Below, in pieces: positions 1 through 7,623 of a stretch of DNA of 64,000 nucleotides (position 1 is its first letter; each line of letters starts with the position of its first letter). Source of the DNA: Streptomyces djakartensis (lineage in GTDB: Bacteria; Actinomycetota; Actinomycetes; Streptomycetales; Streptomycetaceae); assembly GCF_014651075.1 (NCBI RefSeq), contig NZ_BMWE01000006.1:186001-250000 (forward strand). Direction: 5' to 3'. The position numbers and the translations under genes are program-made. A model generated the notes under the pieces. It was given only the letters and a program-made list of their open reading frames with translations. It did no database searches and was not told the DNA's origin.

Positions 1-203
1 AGCCGTCCCGCCGTGGTCTCCTCGCCCGCCCGGGAGGCGTCCATCAGGGCGATCAGCGCACGCACGTCGGTGGGATGCATGCCGTTGCGCTGGGCGAACC
101 GGGCGCTGTGCCGACCCAGGTCGACGACCACCGCGCGCAGCAGATGGACGATCTCCATCTCGGGCCCCTGCCCCCCTGTGCCCTCGTCCTCCTGGTCCGA
201 CAC
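1..203 (-). CDS. MarR-family transcriptional regulator, N-terminal part (cut by window edge)
   Basis: The minus strand reads from a GTG at 203 to the window edge and gives about 67 residues. The segment EIVHLLRAVVVDLGRH is followed by FAQRNGMHPTDVRALIALMD, which matches the first helices and start of the winged helix of MarR regulators. A GGGAGG ribosome site sits just upstream of the GTG. It is divergent from the hydrolase at 271, and the roughly 65-bp space between them holds an inverted repeat, so the regulator probably controls itself and the hydrolase. The ligand cannot be told. The C-terminal half lies outside the window. Confidence 0.75.
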   Translation of the reverse strand, partial: MSDQEDEGTGGQGPEMEIVHLLRAVVVDLGRHSARFAQRNGMHPTDVRALIALMDASRAGEETTAGR

Positions 204-215
204 GGACCGCCTCCC

Positions 216-258
216 CTATCATCTCGCTCAACAAGTATCTCGCTGGTCGAGATAATAG
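216..258. promoter_or_regulatory. Probable MarR operator between divergent genes
   Basis: A 7-bp inverted repeat TATCTCG-CTGGT-CGAGATA occupies 236-254. A further ATCTCG copy at 221-226 also makes an outer imperfect inverted repeat (216-226 with 248-258). Palindromes of this size between a marR gene and a divergent target are typical MarR dimer sites. Its role is inferred from position. Confidence 0.55.
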
Positions 259-270
259 GGGGTCTGCCGC

Positions 271-1134
271 ATGAACGCTCGCAGTACGTACGACATGGAC
301 GGCTTCCTCGCCGCCTACGACAAGGTCATGGCCAAGTGGCCGACCTCGCGTGAGGCCGCGACCGTGCCCACGCCCTTCGGCGCGACGCACGTGAACATGT
401 GCGGCCCGGCCGACGCCCCTCCGCTCCTCCTGCTGCCGGGCGGCGGAAGCGCGACCTCCGCGTCCTGGTACCGGCAGGCCGCCGAACTCTCCCACGCCCA
501 CCGGCTCTACGCCGTCGACCTCATCGGCGCCCCGGGCCGAAGCACACCCGCCGCCGGTCGCCGGCCCCGCACGGTCACCGACCTGGTGGCCTGGATGGAC
601 GCCCTCCTCGAAGGCCTCGGTCTCGCGGGGACCGACTTGGGCGGGCACTCGTACGGGGCCTGGATCGCGCTGCACTACACCCTGCGCGCACCCCACCGGG
701 TACGCCACCTGGTCCTCCTGGACCCGACCCAGTGCTTCGCCGGGTTCAAACCGGCCTACGCGCTGCACGCGCTGCCGATGCTGCTGCGGCCCTCACCCCG
801 ACGGGTCCGCAGCTTCCTGGAGTGGGAGACCGGGGGCGCCTCCCTCGACGCCGACTGGCTCGCCCTCCAGGAGGCGGCAGCCGGATTCCCGACTCTGCGC
901 CCGGTGACCGGACCGCGCCCGCAGCCGGTCGCTCTGCGTGGCCTGAAGCCGCCCGTCCTGGTGCTCCTCGCGGGAGACAGCAGGACCCACGATCCCGCCA
1001 AGGTGGCCGCCGGAGCCGAGGCGCTCCTACCGCACGTCACGACCACCACGCTGCCGCACGTGTCCCACCACGCCCTGCCGCACGCCGCCCCGCCCGAAGT
1101 GAGCCGCCACATCGCCGACTTCTTCACCCGTTAA
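271..1134 (+). CDS. Alpha/beta-fold hydrolase
   Basis: A 287-residue cytoplasmic protein with no signal peptide. It shows an alpha/beta-hydrolase core: the oxyanion-hole strand LLLLPGGGSATS, the nucleophile elbow GGHSYGAW, a late strand VLVLLAGDSRTHDP that can supply the acid, and a histidine-rich stretch LPHVSHHALPH near the C-terminus for the catalytic His. The length is normal for the family. The ATG at 271 has a G-rich ribosome site about 10 nt upstream. It is divergent from a marR gene, an arrangement often used for hydrolases that act on an inducing small molecule or ester. The substrate is unknown. The last 108 bases overlap the opposite-strand coding region ending at 1027. Confidence 0.8.
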   Translation: MNARSTYDMDGFLAAYDKVMAKWPTSREAATVPTPFGATHVNMCGPADAPPLLLLPGGGSATSASWYRQAAELSHAHRLYAVDLIGAPGRSTPAAGRRPRTVTDLVAWMDALLEGLGLAGTDLGGHSYGAWIALHYTLRAPHRVRHLVLLDPTQCFAGFKPAYALHALPMLLRPSPRRVRSFLEWETGGASLDADWLALQEAAAGFPTLRPVTGPRPQPVALRGLKPPVLVLLAGDSRTHDPAKVAAGAEALLPHVTTTTLPHVSHHALPHAAPPEVSRHIADFFTR

Positions 1135-1422
1135 CTCCCTTTCGCAGGGAAGGCGCGCCCCTCTGCTCTCCGCGACCCGCTTGACGTCCCGCAGGCACTC
1201 CGTGAGCCGCAGGGCCAGGTAGTGCAGTTCCGCGCTCGTCACCCGGCGCTCGGCGAGGAGTCCGGCGGCGTGGGCGAGGAGGTCGTCCGCCATGGCGAGG
1301 TGCACGTCCTCGATCTCGTCGGCGAGCCGCGAGACGTACCCCGTCCCGTCGCCGACGAGGTAGCAGGGCTTGCCCTCCGGGCTGGTCCACGGCAGCAGAC
1401 GCCCTGCCCGTCTGTCGGTCAT
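1027..1422 (-). CDS. Small helical protein of the XRE/DUF397 neighbourhood
   Basis: Starts MTDRRAGRLLPW and contains SPEGKPCYLVGDGTGYVSR followed by a helical segment (ADEIEDVHLAMADDLLAHA ... ELHYLALRLTECLRDVKRVAESRG). Small proteins of this type often accompany Streptomyces XRE/DUF397 regulators; no biochemical role is known to me. Its ATG overlaps the stop of the upstream gene (ATGA at 1419-1422), so the two are translationally coupled. The C-terminal stretch of about 35 residues is Arg/Gly-rich and runs 108 bases into the 3' end of the convergent hydrolase gene. This suggests that the ancestral stop was lost and the tail is an extension. Confidence 0.6.
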   Translation of the reverse strand: MTDRRAGRLLPWTSPEGKPCYLVGDGTGYVSRLADEIEDVHLAMADDLLAHAAGLLAERRVTSAELHYLALRLTECLRDVKRVAESRGARLPCERELTGEEVGDVAAHFGRGGVRQGVVGHVRQRGGRDVR

Positions 1423-1637
1423 GCGCTCGCCCCCGCCGACAGATACGGCCGGACCAGCCGGTTGTCCTCGCCGCGCAGCGGGCGCTCCTCCGGGCGGCTG
1501 GCCACCGCGCCGTTGACCCCGTCGCGGCAGTACGGGCACGGGGGCGGGGGCGGCGCCGGGGATCGCCGTCGCCGTCCGCGTGGCGGGAACAGGACGCGGA
1601 GGAGCGGTTCGAGGGCTCTGGCGATGAGGTCCGTCAT
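1419..1637 (-). CDS. Small Arg/Pro-rich protein upstream of the XRE-associated gene
   Basis: A 72-residue product, MTDLIARALEPLLRVLFPP followed by Arg- and Pro-rich sequence and a CPYC pair. It is divergent from the XRE regulator and its stop overlaps the next start (ATGA). The function is unknown. The gene is supported mainly by the coupled overlap and by its position, which is frequent in Streptomyces XRE/DUF397 loci. The CPYC pair could bind metal or form a disulfide, but nothing else supports that. Confidence 0.5.
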   Translation of the reverse strand: MTDLIARALEPLLRVLFPPRGRRRRSPAPPPPPCPYCRDGVNGAVASRPEERPLRGEDNRLVRPYLSAGASA

Positions 1638-1767
1638 GTCTGCTCTGCCTTCCGACCTGGGGTGACTGCGTTCTGTGGTGAATCACTCACAGAGTGGGGT
1701 CGGCGGTGGCTACGCTGCCAGGGGGGTGAGCTTGACATCGCGCTTGTCAAGAAGAGGAGTTGGCCGC

Positions 1768-2592
1768 ATGGACGAACGTCGTACGCCTCGAACGCTGCGG
1801 GAGAAGTACGGGGAGGAGCTGAGGCTACGGCGGAACGGGGCGCGCCTCACCCAGGAGGAACTGGGCGATCAGGTCGTGTGCTCCTCCACGCTGATCAGCC
1901 ACTTCGAGGCGGGCAGGCGGCTGCCGAAACCCGATGACGCCCAGCGGATCGACCGGGCGCTGGGGACGGACGGGTTCTTCTCGCGGTGGCTGGAGGACCT
2001 GGAGTCGAAGTACACCGACCACTTCGCGGCCGTTGCCGAGCTGGAGCAACTGGCCGTACTGATCCAGCAGTTCGCGCTCTCGCTGGTACCCGGAGTGCTC
2101 CAGACCGAGGACTACGCACGTGCGCTCTTTCGTGCGTACCGACCGAACCACACGTCCGAGGAACTTGACGAGCTCGTTGTCATCCGAACAAAGCGCCGAC
2201 GAATCCTCGACGGACCGGCGCAGCCCGTGGTCTGGACTCTTCTCGACGAGGCGGTCCTCCGGCGTTGTGTGGGTGGGCCGCAGGTCATGGCTCAGCAGCT
2301 GCACAAGATCGCCGACATGGCCGAGGCGGGACGACTGCGGTTGCACGTCGTCCCGTACGGAGTGGGGGCGCACGCGCTCATGCAGAGTCTGCTCACGCTC
2401 ATGACGTTCGAGGACTCCGCCCCCGTGGCCTACGTCGAGGGCTTCCAGACCGGGAACCTGATGGATGATCCGGCCCTGGTGAGCGCCTGTCAGACCGCTT
2501 ACTCTCTGGCCCTGAGCGACGCGTTGGCGCAGCAGGAGTCACTCGCCCTCGTCAGGGCGGCAGCGGAGGAACACACACATGGTCACCACTGA
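1768..2592 (+). CDS. XRE-family regulator with DUF5753 domain
   Basis: A 274-residue DNA-binding protein. The N-terminal helix-turn-helix (about residues 10-65) reads LREKYGEELRLRRNGARLT then QEELGDQVVCSSTLISHFE, typical of Cro/C1 regulators. The rest matches DUF5753, the usual C-terminal partner in Streptomyces: SLVPGVLQTEDYARALF, RTKRRRILDG, LHVVPYGVGAHA and VAYVEGFQTGNLMDDP. The ATG at 1768 is preferred over an upstream start at 1675 because a GAAGAGGAG ribosome site lies about 8 nt before it. The 3' end overlaps the DUF397 gene by 14 nt. Members of this pair (for example BldB/AbaA-like loci) affect development and antibiotic production; the target here is unknown. Confidence 0.85.
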   Translation: MDERRTPRTLREKYGEELRLRRNGARLTQEELGDQVVCSSTLISHFEAGRRLPKPDDAQRIDRALGTDGFFSRWLEDLESKYTDHFAAVAELEQLAVLIQQFALSLVPGVLQTEDYARALFRAYRPNHTSEELDELVVIRTKRRRILDGPAQPVVWTLLDEAVLRRCVGGPQVMAQQLHKIADMAEAGRLRLHVVPYGVGAHALMQSLLTLMTFEDSAPVAYVEGFQTGNLMDDPALVSACQTAYSLALSDALAQQESLALVRAAAEEHTHGHH

Positions 2593-2785
2593 AAGCGGCA
2601 TCACCGGCTGGTACAAGTCCAGCTACAGCGGCGGCGACCAAGGGGAGTGCCTCGAAGTCGCCCCCGGCCCCACCACCGTCCCCGTCCGCGACAGCAAGAC
2701 CACCGACGGCCCGGCCCTGCTCTTCTCGGCCGGAGGCTGGACCGCGTTCCTGACCGCCGTGAAGGAAGGCCGCATCAAGGGCTGA
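2579..2785 (+). CDS. DUF397 protein, copy 1
   Basis: A 68-residue protein with the DUF397 signature W(Y/F)KSSYSGG, then GECLEVAP and VPVRDSK, ending in FSAGGWTAFLTAVKEG. DUF397 proteins are small partners or antagonists of the adjacent XRE/DUF5753 regulator. The ATG lies inside the end of the regulator gene (ATGGTCACCACTGA at 2579-2592), so translation is coupled. Its 3' part is identical in nucleotide sequence to the second copy at 2940. Confidence 0.85.
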   Translation: MVTTESGITGWYKSSYSGGDQGECLEVAPGPTTVPVRDSKTTDGPALLFSAGGWTAFLTAVKEGRIKG

Positions 2786-2818
2786 CGCCGCTGTCACACC
2801 TCGCCGGTCCGTCGGATT

Positions 2819-2953
2819 CTGATGGAAGATCCGGCGCTGGTGAGGTCCTGCCAGGCGGCCTACGCTCTGGCTCTGAGCGATGCGTTGTCGCAGCAGGAGT
2901 CACTGGCGCTCGTCAGGTCGGCAGCAGAGGATCACACGCATGATCAGCAGTGA
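2819..2953 (+). pseudogene. Remnant of a second XRE/DUF5753 regulator (3' end only)
   Basis: Bases 2819-2953 align without gaps to 2458-2592, the last 45 codons of the intact regulator. Translation gives LMEDPALVRSCQAAYALALS then DALSQQESLALVRSAAEDH and a stop that overlaps the second DUF397 start in the same ATGA-type arrangement (2940-2953). No start codon, HTH or upstream part of the copy exists. This is the scar of a tandem duplication of a regulator-DUF397 unit in which most of the second regulator was lost. Confidence 0.8.
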
Positions 2954-3140
2954 GCACACCGGGTGGTTCAAGTCCAGCTACAGCGGCGGTAGTCAAGCTG
3001 AGTGCCTCGAAGTCGCCCCCGGCCCCACCACCGTCCCCGTCCGCGACAGCAAGACCACCGACGGCCCGGCCCTGCTCTTCTCGGCCGGAGGCTGGACCGC
3101 GTTCCTGACCGCCGTGAAGGAAGGCCGCATCAAGGGCTGA
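2940..3140 (+). CDS. DUF397 protein, copy 2
   Basis: A 66-residue protein, MISSEHTGWFKSSYSGG, then the same C-terminal sequence as copy 1. The ATG at 2940 matches the start position of copy 1 relative to the regulator end and is preferred over an upstream start at 2880. The regulator that should precede it is only a 135-bp remnant, so it would depend on read-through or on the remaining regulator at 1768. It differs from copy 1 only in the N-terminal part. Confidence 0.8.
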   Translation: MISSEHTGWFKSSYSGGSQAECLEVAPGPTTVPVRDSKTTDGPALLFSAGGWTAFLTAVKEGRIKG

Positions 3141-3174
3141 CGCCGCTGTCAGACTCCGCCGGTACCGTCGGATC

Positions 3175-5457
3175 ATGCCCAACCACACGGGGAACCCCAC
3201 CGCCGAAGAGCCGCGGCGGCTCGCCGTCCTCGAAGGAGTCCTCGAGCGGATCACGTACGCCAACGAGGAGAACGGCTACACGGTCGCCCGGGTCGACACC
3301 GGCAGAGGCGCCGGTGATCTGCTCACGGTCGTCGGTGCGCTGCTCGGTGCCCAGGTGGGGGAGTCGCTGCGCATGGAGGGCCGGTGGGGGTCGCATCCCC
3401 AGTACGGCAAGCAGTTCCACGTGGAGAATTACACGACCGTGCTGCCGGCCACCGTCCAGGGCATCCGCCGCTACCTCGGCTCCGGCCTGGTCAAGGGGAT
3501 CGGCCCGGTCTTCGCCGATCGCATCACGCAGCACTTCGGCCTGGACACACTGCGGATCATCGAGGAGGAGCCCAAGCGGCTCATCGAGGTTCCCGGCCTC
3601 GGCCCCAAGCGGACGAAGAAGATCGCGGACGCCTGGGAGGAGCAGAAGGCCATCAAGGAGGTCATGCTCTTCCTGCAGACGGTCGAGGTGTCCACGTCCA
3701 TCGCCGTGCGCATTTACAAGAAGTACGGCGACGCGTCGATCTCGGTCGTGAAGAACCAGCCCTACCGGCTCGCCGCCGACGTCTGGGGCATCGGCTTCCT
3801 CACCGCCGACAAGATCGCCCAGAGCGTGGGCATCCCGCACGACAGCCCGGAGCGCGTCAAGGCGGGCCTGCAGTACGCGCTGTCGCAGTCCACCGACCAG
3901 GGGCACTGCTTCCTGCCCGAGGAGCAGCTGATCAAGGACGCGGTGAAGCTCCTCCAGGTCGACACGGGGCTTGTCATCGAGTGCCTCGCGGAGCTGGCCG
4001 AGCCCCCTGAGGACGGCGGGGACCCCGGCGTCGTACGCGAGAAGGTTCCGGGGCCGGACGGCGGGGAGCCCGTCACCGCGATCTACCTCGTCCCCTTCCA
4101 CCGCGCCGAACTCTCCCTCGCCGCGCAGCTGCTGCGCCTCCTGGGTACCGAGGAGGACCGGATGCCGGGCTTCCGTGAGGTGGCCTGGGACAAGGCCCTC
4201 GGCTGGCTGAAGGGACGGACGGGTGCCGACCTCGCCCCCGAGCAGCAGGCAGCCGTCCGGCTCGCGCTGACCGAGAAGGTCGCCGTCCTCACCGGCGGTC
4301 CCGGCTGCGGCAAGTCCTTCACCGTCCGCTCGATCGTGGAGCTGGCCCGCGCCAAGAGGGCGAAGGTCGTGCTCGCGGCCCCGACCGGCCGGGCCGCCAA
4401 GCGGCTGTCCGAGCTCACCGGCGCCGAGGCCTCCACCGTGCACCGCCTGCTGGAGCTGAAGCCCGGCGGCGACGCGGCGTACGACCGCGACCACCCGCTG
4501 GACGCCGACCTGGTGGTGGTCGACGAGGCCTCCATGCTGGACCTGCTGCTGGCCAACAAGCTGGTCAAGGCGGTGCCGCCGGGTGCGCATCTGCTCTTCG
4601 TCGGGGACGTCGACCAGTTGCCCAGCGTGGGCGCCGGAGAGGTCCTCAGAGATCTCCTGGCCGACGGGAGCCCGATCCCCGCGGTCCGCCTCACCCGGGT
4701 CTTCCGGCAGGCCCAGCAGTCGGGCGTGGTGACGAACGCGCACCGGATCAACGCCGGGCAGCACCCGCTCACCGACGGCATGAAGGACTTCTTCCTGTTC
4801 GTCGAGGACGACACGGAGGCCGCCGGGCGGCTCACCGTGGATGTGGCGGCCCGTCGCATCCCGGCCAAGTTCGGACTCGACCCACGCCGGGACGTGCAGG
4901 TCCTCGCCCCCATGCACCGGGGGCCGGCGGGCGCGGGCACCCTCAACGGCCTGCTTCAGCAGGCGGTCACGCCCGGCCGCCCGGACCTCGCCGAAAAGAG
5001 ATTCGGCGGACGGGTTTTCCGGGTCGGCGACAAGGTCACCCAGATTCGCAACAACTACGAGAAGGGCGAGAACGGTGTCTTCAACGGCACCGTGGGCGTG
5101 GTGACCTCGCTCGACCCGGTCGACCAGCGTCTGACGGTGCTGACGGACGAGGACGAGGAGGTTCCGTACGAGTTCGACGAGCTCGACGAGCTGGCCCACG
5201 CGTACGCCGTGACGATCCACCGCTCCCAGGGCAGCGAGTACCCGGCGGTCGTCATCCCGGTCACCACGGGCGCCTGGATGATGCTCCAGCGGAACCTGCT
5301 GTACACGGCGGTCACCAGGGCCAAGCAGCTGGTCGTCCTCGTCGGTTCGCGCAAGGCCATCGGCCAGGCGGTGCGCACGGTTTCGGCGGGCCGGCGTTGC
5401 ACGGCACTCGACTTCCGGCTCGGTTCAACGAAAAATGATCGATCAAATTCGTCGTGA
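3175..5457 (+). CDS. recD2: RecD2-type SF1B DNA helicase
   Basis: A 760-residue protein. The N-terminal part has helix-hairpin-helix-like elements (IEVPGLGPKRTKKIADAW and GIGFLTADKIAQSVGIP), as in RecD2 and YrrC proteins that work without RecB/RecC. The helicase core shows Walker A GGPGCGKSF (Lys380), Walker B VVVDEASMLD, motif III VGDVDQLPSVGAGEV, LTRVFRQ, AVTIHRSQGSEYPAVVIP and NLLYTAVTRAKQLVVLVGS. RecD2 enzymes are 5'-3' helicases that help replication forks and repair. The gene follows DUF397 copy 2 by 34 bp and precedes citrate synthase; neither context suggests an operon function. The length is normal for the family. Confidence 0.92.
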   Translation: MPNHTGNPTAEEPRRLAVLEGVLERITYANEENGYTVARVDTGRGAGDLLTVVGALLGAQVGESLRMEGRWGSHPQYGKQFHVENYTTVLPATVQGIRRYLGSGLVKGIGPVFADRITQHFGLDTLRIIEEEPKRLIEVPGLGPKRTKKIADAWEEQKAIKEVMLFLQTVEVSTSIAVRIYKKYGDASISVVKNQPYRLAADVWGIGFLTADKIAQSVGIPHDSPERVKAGLQYALSQSTDQGHCFLPEEQLIKDAVKLLQVDTGLVIECLAELAEPPEDGGDPGVVREKVPGPDGGEPVTAIYLVPFHRAELSLAAQLLRLLGTEEDRMPGFREVAWDKALGWLKGRTGADLAPEQQAAVRLALTEKVAVLTGGPGCGKSFTVRSIVELARAKRAKVVLAAPTGRAAKRLSELTGAEASTVHRLLELKPGGDAAYDRDHPLDADLVVVDEASMLDLLLANKLVKAVPPGAHLLFVGDVDQLPSVGAGEVLRDLLADGSPIPAVRLTRVFRQAQQSGVVTNAHRINAGQHPLTDGMKDFFLFVEDDTEAAGRLTVDVAARRIPAKFGLDPRRDVQVLAPMHRGPAGAGTLNGLLQQAVTPGRPDLAEKRFGGRVFRVGDKVTQIRNNYEKGENGVFNGTVGVVTSLDPVDQRLTVLTDEDEEVPYEFDELDELAHAYAVTIHRSQGSEYPAVVIPVTTGAWMMLQRNLLYTAVTRAKQLVVLVGSRKAIGQAVRTVSAGRRCTALDFRLGSTKNDRSNSS

Positions 5458-5635
5458 AGGTCACAAGGCTCTTCCAGAAGGGGGACGCAGGGGGCAGGAT
5501 GAGCAAGTTGGCGGCACTCAGTGCCGTCCATAGGCCCGATGGTCGACCCCGAGTGCACTCTCCTGAGCCGAGTGGGGGATGGTAGAGACAGTCAGGGCAC
5601 CTCGAAGATGAGGCACAACGTCGGTGAGGGAAGAC

Positions 5636-6925
5636 GTGAGCGACAACTCTGTAGTACTGCGGTACGACGGCAACGAGTACACCTACCCGGTGATCGACAG
5701 CACCGTCGGTGACAAGGGCTTCGACATCGGGAAGCTCCGCGCCCAGACCGGTCTGGTGACGCTGGACAGCGGATACGGCAACACCGCCGCCTATAAATCC
5801 GCGATCACCTATCTCGACGGCGAGGCCGGCATCCTCCGGTACCGCGGCTACCCGATCGAGCAGCTGGCCGAGCGCTCCACCTTCCTGGAGGTCGCCTACC
5901 TGCTGATCAACGGCGAGCTGCCGACCGTCGATGAGCTCTCGTCGTTCAAGAACGACATCACGCAGCACACCCTGCTGCACGAGGACGTCAAGAACTTCTA
6001 CAAGGGCTTCCCGCGCGACGCCCACCCGATGGCCATGCTGTCCTCGGTCGTCTCGGCGCTGTCCACCTTCTACCAGGACAGCCACAACCCCTTCGACGAG
6101 CGCCAGCGCAACCTCTCCACGATCCGCCTGCTCGCCAAGCTCCCGACGATCGCGGCGTACGCGTACAAGAAGTCGATCGGCCACCCGTTCGTCTACCCGC
6201 GCAACGACCTCGGTTACGTCGAGAACTTCCTCCGCATGACCTTCTCGGTCCCCGCGCAGGAGTACGAGCTCGACCCGGTCGTGGTCTCGGCGCTCGACAA
6301 GCTGCTGATCCTGCACGCGGACCACGAGCAGAACTGCTCGACCTCCACGGTCCGCCTGGTCGGTTCCTCGCAGGCGAACATGTTCGCGTCGATCTCCGCC
6401 GGCATCAACGCGCTGTGGGGCCCGCTGCACGGCGGCGCCAACCAGTCCGTGCTCGAGATGCTGGAGGGCATCCGCGACTCCGGCGGCGACGTCGACACCT
6501 TCATCCGCAAGGTGAAGAACAAGGAGGACGGCGTCCGCCTGATGGGCTTCGGCCACCGGGTCTACAAGAACTTCGACCCGCGCGCCAAGATCATCAAGGC
6601 CGCCGCGCACGACGTGCTGTCCGCCCTCGGCAAGTCCGACGAGCTGCTGGACATCGCGCTGAAGCTGGAGGAGCACGCGCTCTCCGACGACTACTTCGTC
6701 TCGCGCAGCCTCTACCCGAACGTCGACTTCTACACGGGCCTGATCTACCGGGCCATGGGCTTCCCGACCGAGATGTTCACGGTCCTGTTCGCCCTCGGCC
6801 GGCTGCCGGGCTGGATCGCCCAGTGGCACGAGATGATCAAGGAGCCGGGCTCCCGTATCGGCCGCCCGCGCCAGATCTACACGGGCGTCGTCGAGCGCGA
6901 CTTCGTTCCCGTCGAGGAGCGCTGA
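5636..6925 (+). CDS. gltA: Citrate synthase (type II, TCA cycle)
   Basis: A 429-residue citrate synthase that condenses oxaloacetate with acetyl-CoA. The GTG at 5636 (VSDNSVVLRY) is chosen because GAGGGA lies just upstream and the N-terminus fits the hexameric bacterial family. Catalytic residues are in place: His265 (WGPLHGGANQS), His307 (GFGHRVYKNF) and Asp364 (NVDFYTG), matching E. coli His264/His305/Asp362. The stretch LAERSTFLEVAYLLINGELP is typical. It appears monocistronic, with a terminator 35 bp downstream. It probably encodes the main citrate synthase. Confidence 0.95.
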   Translation: MSDNSVVLRYDGNEYTYPVIDSTVGDKGFDIGKLRAQTGLVTLDSGYGNTAAYKSAITYLDGEAGILRYRGYPIEQLAERSTFLEVAYLLINGELPTVDELSSFKNDITQHTLLHEDVKNFYKGFPRDAHPMAMLSSVVSALSTFYQDSHNPFDERQRNLSTIRLLAKLPTIAAYAYKKSIGHPFVYPRNDLGYVENFLRMTFSVPAQEYELDPVVVSALDKLLILHADHEQNCSTSTVRLVGSSQANMFASISAGINALWGPLHGGANQSVLEMLEGIRDSGGDVDTFIRKVKNKEDGVRLMGFGHRVYKNFDPRAKIIKAAAHDVLSALGKSDELLDIALKLEEHALSDDYFVSRSLYPNVDFYTGLIYRAMGFPTEMFTVLFALGRLPGWIAQWHEMIKEPGSRIGRPRQIYTGVVERDFVPVEER

Positions 6926-6959
6926 TCCCCGACCGGGGCCGCTCAGTCGCGGTACCGCC

Positions 6960-6995
6960 AAGCCCCCGCACCCGGCTCGCCGGACGCGGGGGCTT
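6960..6995 (+). terminator. Rho-independent-like terminator after citrate synthase
   Basis: A perfect 10-bp stem AAGCCCCCGC / GCGGGGGCTT (6960-6969 with 6986-6995) with a 16-nt loop, followed by TCGCG rather than a long U tract, as is usual in Streptomyces. Confidence 0.75.
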
Positions 6996-7623
6996 TCGCG
7001 TGCTCGCCCTGGTGCGGGTTCGGGTGCGCGGGTACGTGTGCGTTCATGCGCGTGACATACGGAAGGCGCCCCGGCGCCGGTCCCCCCACGGGCCGACGAC
7101 CAGGGCGCCTTCCCAGTCCCGGTACGGATTCCCCCCACGGGATCCGGCCGGGCGTCTGTGAGGACAGCGCCTGAATCGCTGTGAGCACAACGAGCAAAAC
7201 TCGCCGTACTTCGGTTGTGTGCGGTCTGCCGGGACAGCGCACGATCGAGAAGGCCGCTCAAAGCTTCCCGGTGTACGTGCCCCGGCAACGCCCCCCCGAG
7301 CTCTCAACTGCGTTCGAGCAGGGAGGTACCTCCACCTGGAGAAGTCCCCCAAGACATCCCCAGATGCCAGGTGGCGCCCCCCAAGACGCTGCCTGACATC
7401 GTCAACTTAGACCTTCGAACCCCTTCGATGGTTACGTTCACATCACTGTGATCTGCGTCTCGTGCTTCTGTCCGTTAGATACACAAGAGCCCGGATATGT
7501 CATCCGGGGCTCAAGCGTAAGGATGATGCGCGAGCCTTGTGAAGAGCTTATGTGAGCCGGGCTCCGGACTCCAGAGGGGCTCATGTCGCGTGCGGCCTGA
7601 ACTCAGGGCGGATTCGGGGGACT
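6996..7623. other. Gene-free spacer with hairpins and repeat-like sequence
   Basis: No convincing gene was found on either strand in this 0.63 kb. It holds an 11-bp inverted repeat GGAAGGCGCCC / GGGCGCCTTCC (7061-7071 with 7103-7113), a doubled C6ACGG motif (about 7082-7091 and 7131-7140), a perfect 12-bp palindrome GGAGGTACCTCC (7322-7333) next to CGAGCTCTCAACTGCGTTCG. The last motif resembles short extragenic repeats often seen in Streptomyces spacers. A terminator-like hairpin lies at 7487-7512. Confidence 0.5.
7487..7512 (-). terminator. Hairpin downstream of copA
   Basis: GAGCCCGGAT (7487-7496) pairs with ATCCGGGGCTC (7502-7512) with one bulged base and a 5-nt loop. It lies about 110 bp past the copA stop, so it can end the leftward copper operon. 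Confidence 0.55.

Larger units (their letters stand above)
2645..3151 (+). repeat. Direct repeat: two identical 152-bp segments of the DUF397 genes
   Basis: Bases 2645-2796 and 3000-3151 are identical at every position by eye (offset 355 bp) and cover the 3' three quarters of each DUF397 gene plus 11 bp beyond the stop. Sequence on either side of the identical block has diverged. Perfect identity bounded by divergent flanks points to recent gene conversion or a very recent duplication. Confidence 0.85.

Noticed and set aside
2645..3151. Direct repeats as a mobile-element footprint
   Set aside because: No transposase, terminal inverted repeats or target duplication; the repeat unit is coding sequence of paired genes.
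7181..7451. Short frames in the 7-kb spacer (70-80 codons)
   Set aside because: Overlapping in three frames, no ribosome sites, no conserved motifs.
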